From: Ectocarpus siliculosus
Taxonomy: Eukaryota > Sar > Phaeophyceae > Ectocarpales > Ectocarpaceae
Reading direction: 5' to 3'
Length of the DNA stretch: 28,364 nucleotides
Assembly (NCBI GenBank): GCA_000310025.1
Contig: FN649742.1
Location: forward strand, 3,964,198 to 3,992,561
The notes below the pieces were generated by a model. That model saw only the letters and a list, made by a program, of their open reading frames with translations, did not search any database and was not told the DNA's origin. Each line of letters starts with the position of its first letter. Positions within the stretch are counted from its first letter, which is position 1. Both the position numbers and the translations under genes were made by a program. Positions 27,801-28,364 of the stretch are shown piece by piece.

Positions 27801-28184
27801 AACCGCTCCGCTCCGTGAACATTTCGAAAAAAACGCTCCGTGAACAACCAACCGTGATCGTTTGCTTGGGTGGTATACTTTCATCATAGTTGTAGATGGT
27901 ATGGTATCACACTCGAAGATGTACACACGCGGCGAGCACGCACACCACGCACATGCTTCATTCTTTATTGGTCCCGCAGATGGACTGACACGAGTCTCCG
28001 TGCGGTCAAAAACCTGGAGAAATTTTAAATATTTATCGACGGCAAGCCAAGACACAAAACACGCTTGATATTCTTGATATGCACATTAAAAAATAAAAGC
28101 TGTCCACCGCAGGAGCATTGCCACCGGAGATCGGGGACCTTCGGCACCTTCGGCACCTCTACTTGGGAGACAATCAGCTGCAAG
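24827..28184 (+). CDS. Leucine-rich repeat protein, 5' part (three exons, continues off right edge)
   Basis: Model: exons 24827-24869, 25521-25745, 28113-28184, all joined in phase 1, giving 113 residues so far. It starts MMVMPKPAQQQEEQ, then EAKERKALAALWWCTNGPAW and GW, a Gly/Ala- and Gln-rich insert, LLGEWDGVGV, VTLIDLRRNNLQG, and one full repeat ALPPEIGDLRHLRHLYLGDN-QLQG. This order (AL.AL....NGP.W......W.GV......LDL..NNL.G, then 24-residue LRRs) is that of brown-algal and plant-type LRR proteins. No signal peptide is seen, so it is probably cytoplasmic or starts a multidomain protein such as an LRR-ROCO GTPase; that cannot be decided here. The start exon is the weakest part: a longer frame (23812-24952) also ends at a phase-1 donor. 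Confidence 0.72.
25521..25745 (+). CDS. LRR gene exon with N-terminal cap-like region
   Basis: 225 nt after acceptor caacaacag; no ATG in the exon and an in-frame TGA just upstream, so it must be spliced. Encodes residues 16-89: KALAALWWCTNGPAWVQALG, Q8, LLGEWDGVGVGPELQ and LIDLRRNNLQ. Donor CTGCAAG|gtcagt, phase 1. Confidence 0.72.
25631..25657 (+). repeat. Coding (CAG)n/poly-Gln tract
   Basis: AAA followed by eight Gln codons (one CAA, seven CAG) within the LRR exon. Likely length-variable between strains. Confidence 0.85.
25746..28112 (+). other. Intron of the LRR gene
   Basis: 2367 nt between the cap exon and the first cassette LRR exon. Contains an (AAC)n tract (25959-25980), an AT repeat near 26790 and a 9-10 bp palindrome at 27776. 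No additional LRR cassette was recognised on either strand. Confidence 0.65.
27776..27797. repeat. Perfect-arm hairpin
   Basis: CCGTAGTAAG and CTTGCTACGG separated by AA pair almost fully (one G-T). It is embedded in a cluster of CGCTCCGT(GAAC) motifs at 27771-27845. Function unknown. Confidence 0.6.
28113..28184 (+). CDS. LRR cassette exon (exactly one 24-residue repeat)
   Basis: 72 nt between accgcag and gtatgc, phase 1 on both sides. Encodes ALPPEIGDLRHLRHLYLGDN-QLQ plus the split Gly. The exon ends with the same CTGCAAG|gt as the previous exon, so copies can be added or removed without changing frame. Confidence 0.82.
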
Positions 28185-28364
28185 GTATGCATGTAGTTTG
28201 CAGTACTACCTCGAAACCATGGCATGATACAAAGGAGTGGGGGGGCAGCGGGTTCCATGGGGTCATGGGGGCGGGGTTGGTGGGGGGGGGGGGGGGCAGC
28301 CCCTAACCAGCACGTGCCACATCGCTGTGGACTGGGCGACATTGTATCTAGGCCTGACTACTCC
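28185..28364 (+). other. Start of the next LRR-gene intron (to window edge)
   Basis: 180 nt after donor CAAG|gtatgc, with a G run at about 28280-28296. Further cassette exons are expected to the right. Confidence 0.7.

Overview
The window is nuclear DNA of an intron-rich eukaryote, most likely a brown alga (Phaeophyceae, Ectocarpus/kelp-like) or a close stramenopile relative. Reasons: GC-rich coding exons sit in long introns full of G/C homopolymers and CT, GT and T tracts. The left-hand gene carries an RGKW..EEEYA motif that I associate with a stramenopile-specific protein family. The right-hand gene has a leucine-rich repeat encoded by one 72-nt phase-1 exon, the architecture described for brown-algal LRR genes. 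These are inferences; no rRNA or organelle marker is present.

Layout. (1) 636-2982, minus strand: 5' part of a low-complexity gene whose second exon ends in RRGKWSRLEEEYAKR; it runs off the left edge. (2) 2983-6677: divergent intergenic region without a supportable gene. (3) 6678-22612, plus strand: a complete 16-exon gene for translation initiation factor eIF3 subunit c. The 16 exons total 3090 nt and keep one open frame for 1029 residues: an acidic Ser/Asp-rich N-terminus, the conserved eIF3c core, the PCI/winged-helix end and an Arg/Gly-rich tail. Intron 8 holds a 100-N gap flanked by low-quality homopolymer sequence. (4) 22613-24826: intergenic. (5) 24827 to the right edge, plus strand: start of an LRR gene with a short first exon, an exon with an N-terminal cap-like region, and one LRR cassette exon.

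The most interesting content is in the eIF3c introns. Intron 4 carries three copies of a 102-110 nt unit with the organisation of a box C/D snoRNA: box C, D', C' and D, a terminal stem, and an internal stem kept by compensating changes. Eleven nucleotides before D' are complementary to a universally conserved segment of the small-subunit rRNA 3' domain. Introns 2 and 9 begin with the same approximately 105-bp element, placed at the same distance from both donors. Introns 9 and 15 share a 117-bp element near their 3' ends. Both elements contain tRNA D-arm/box-A-like sequence, which suggests SINE- or introner-like elements that contribute splice sites.

The host gene (initiation factor) and its intronic guide RNAs (rRNA modification) both serve translation. 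The flanking genes have no evident functional link to it.
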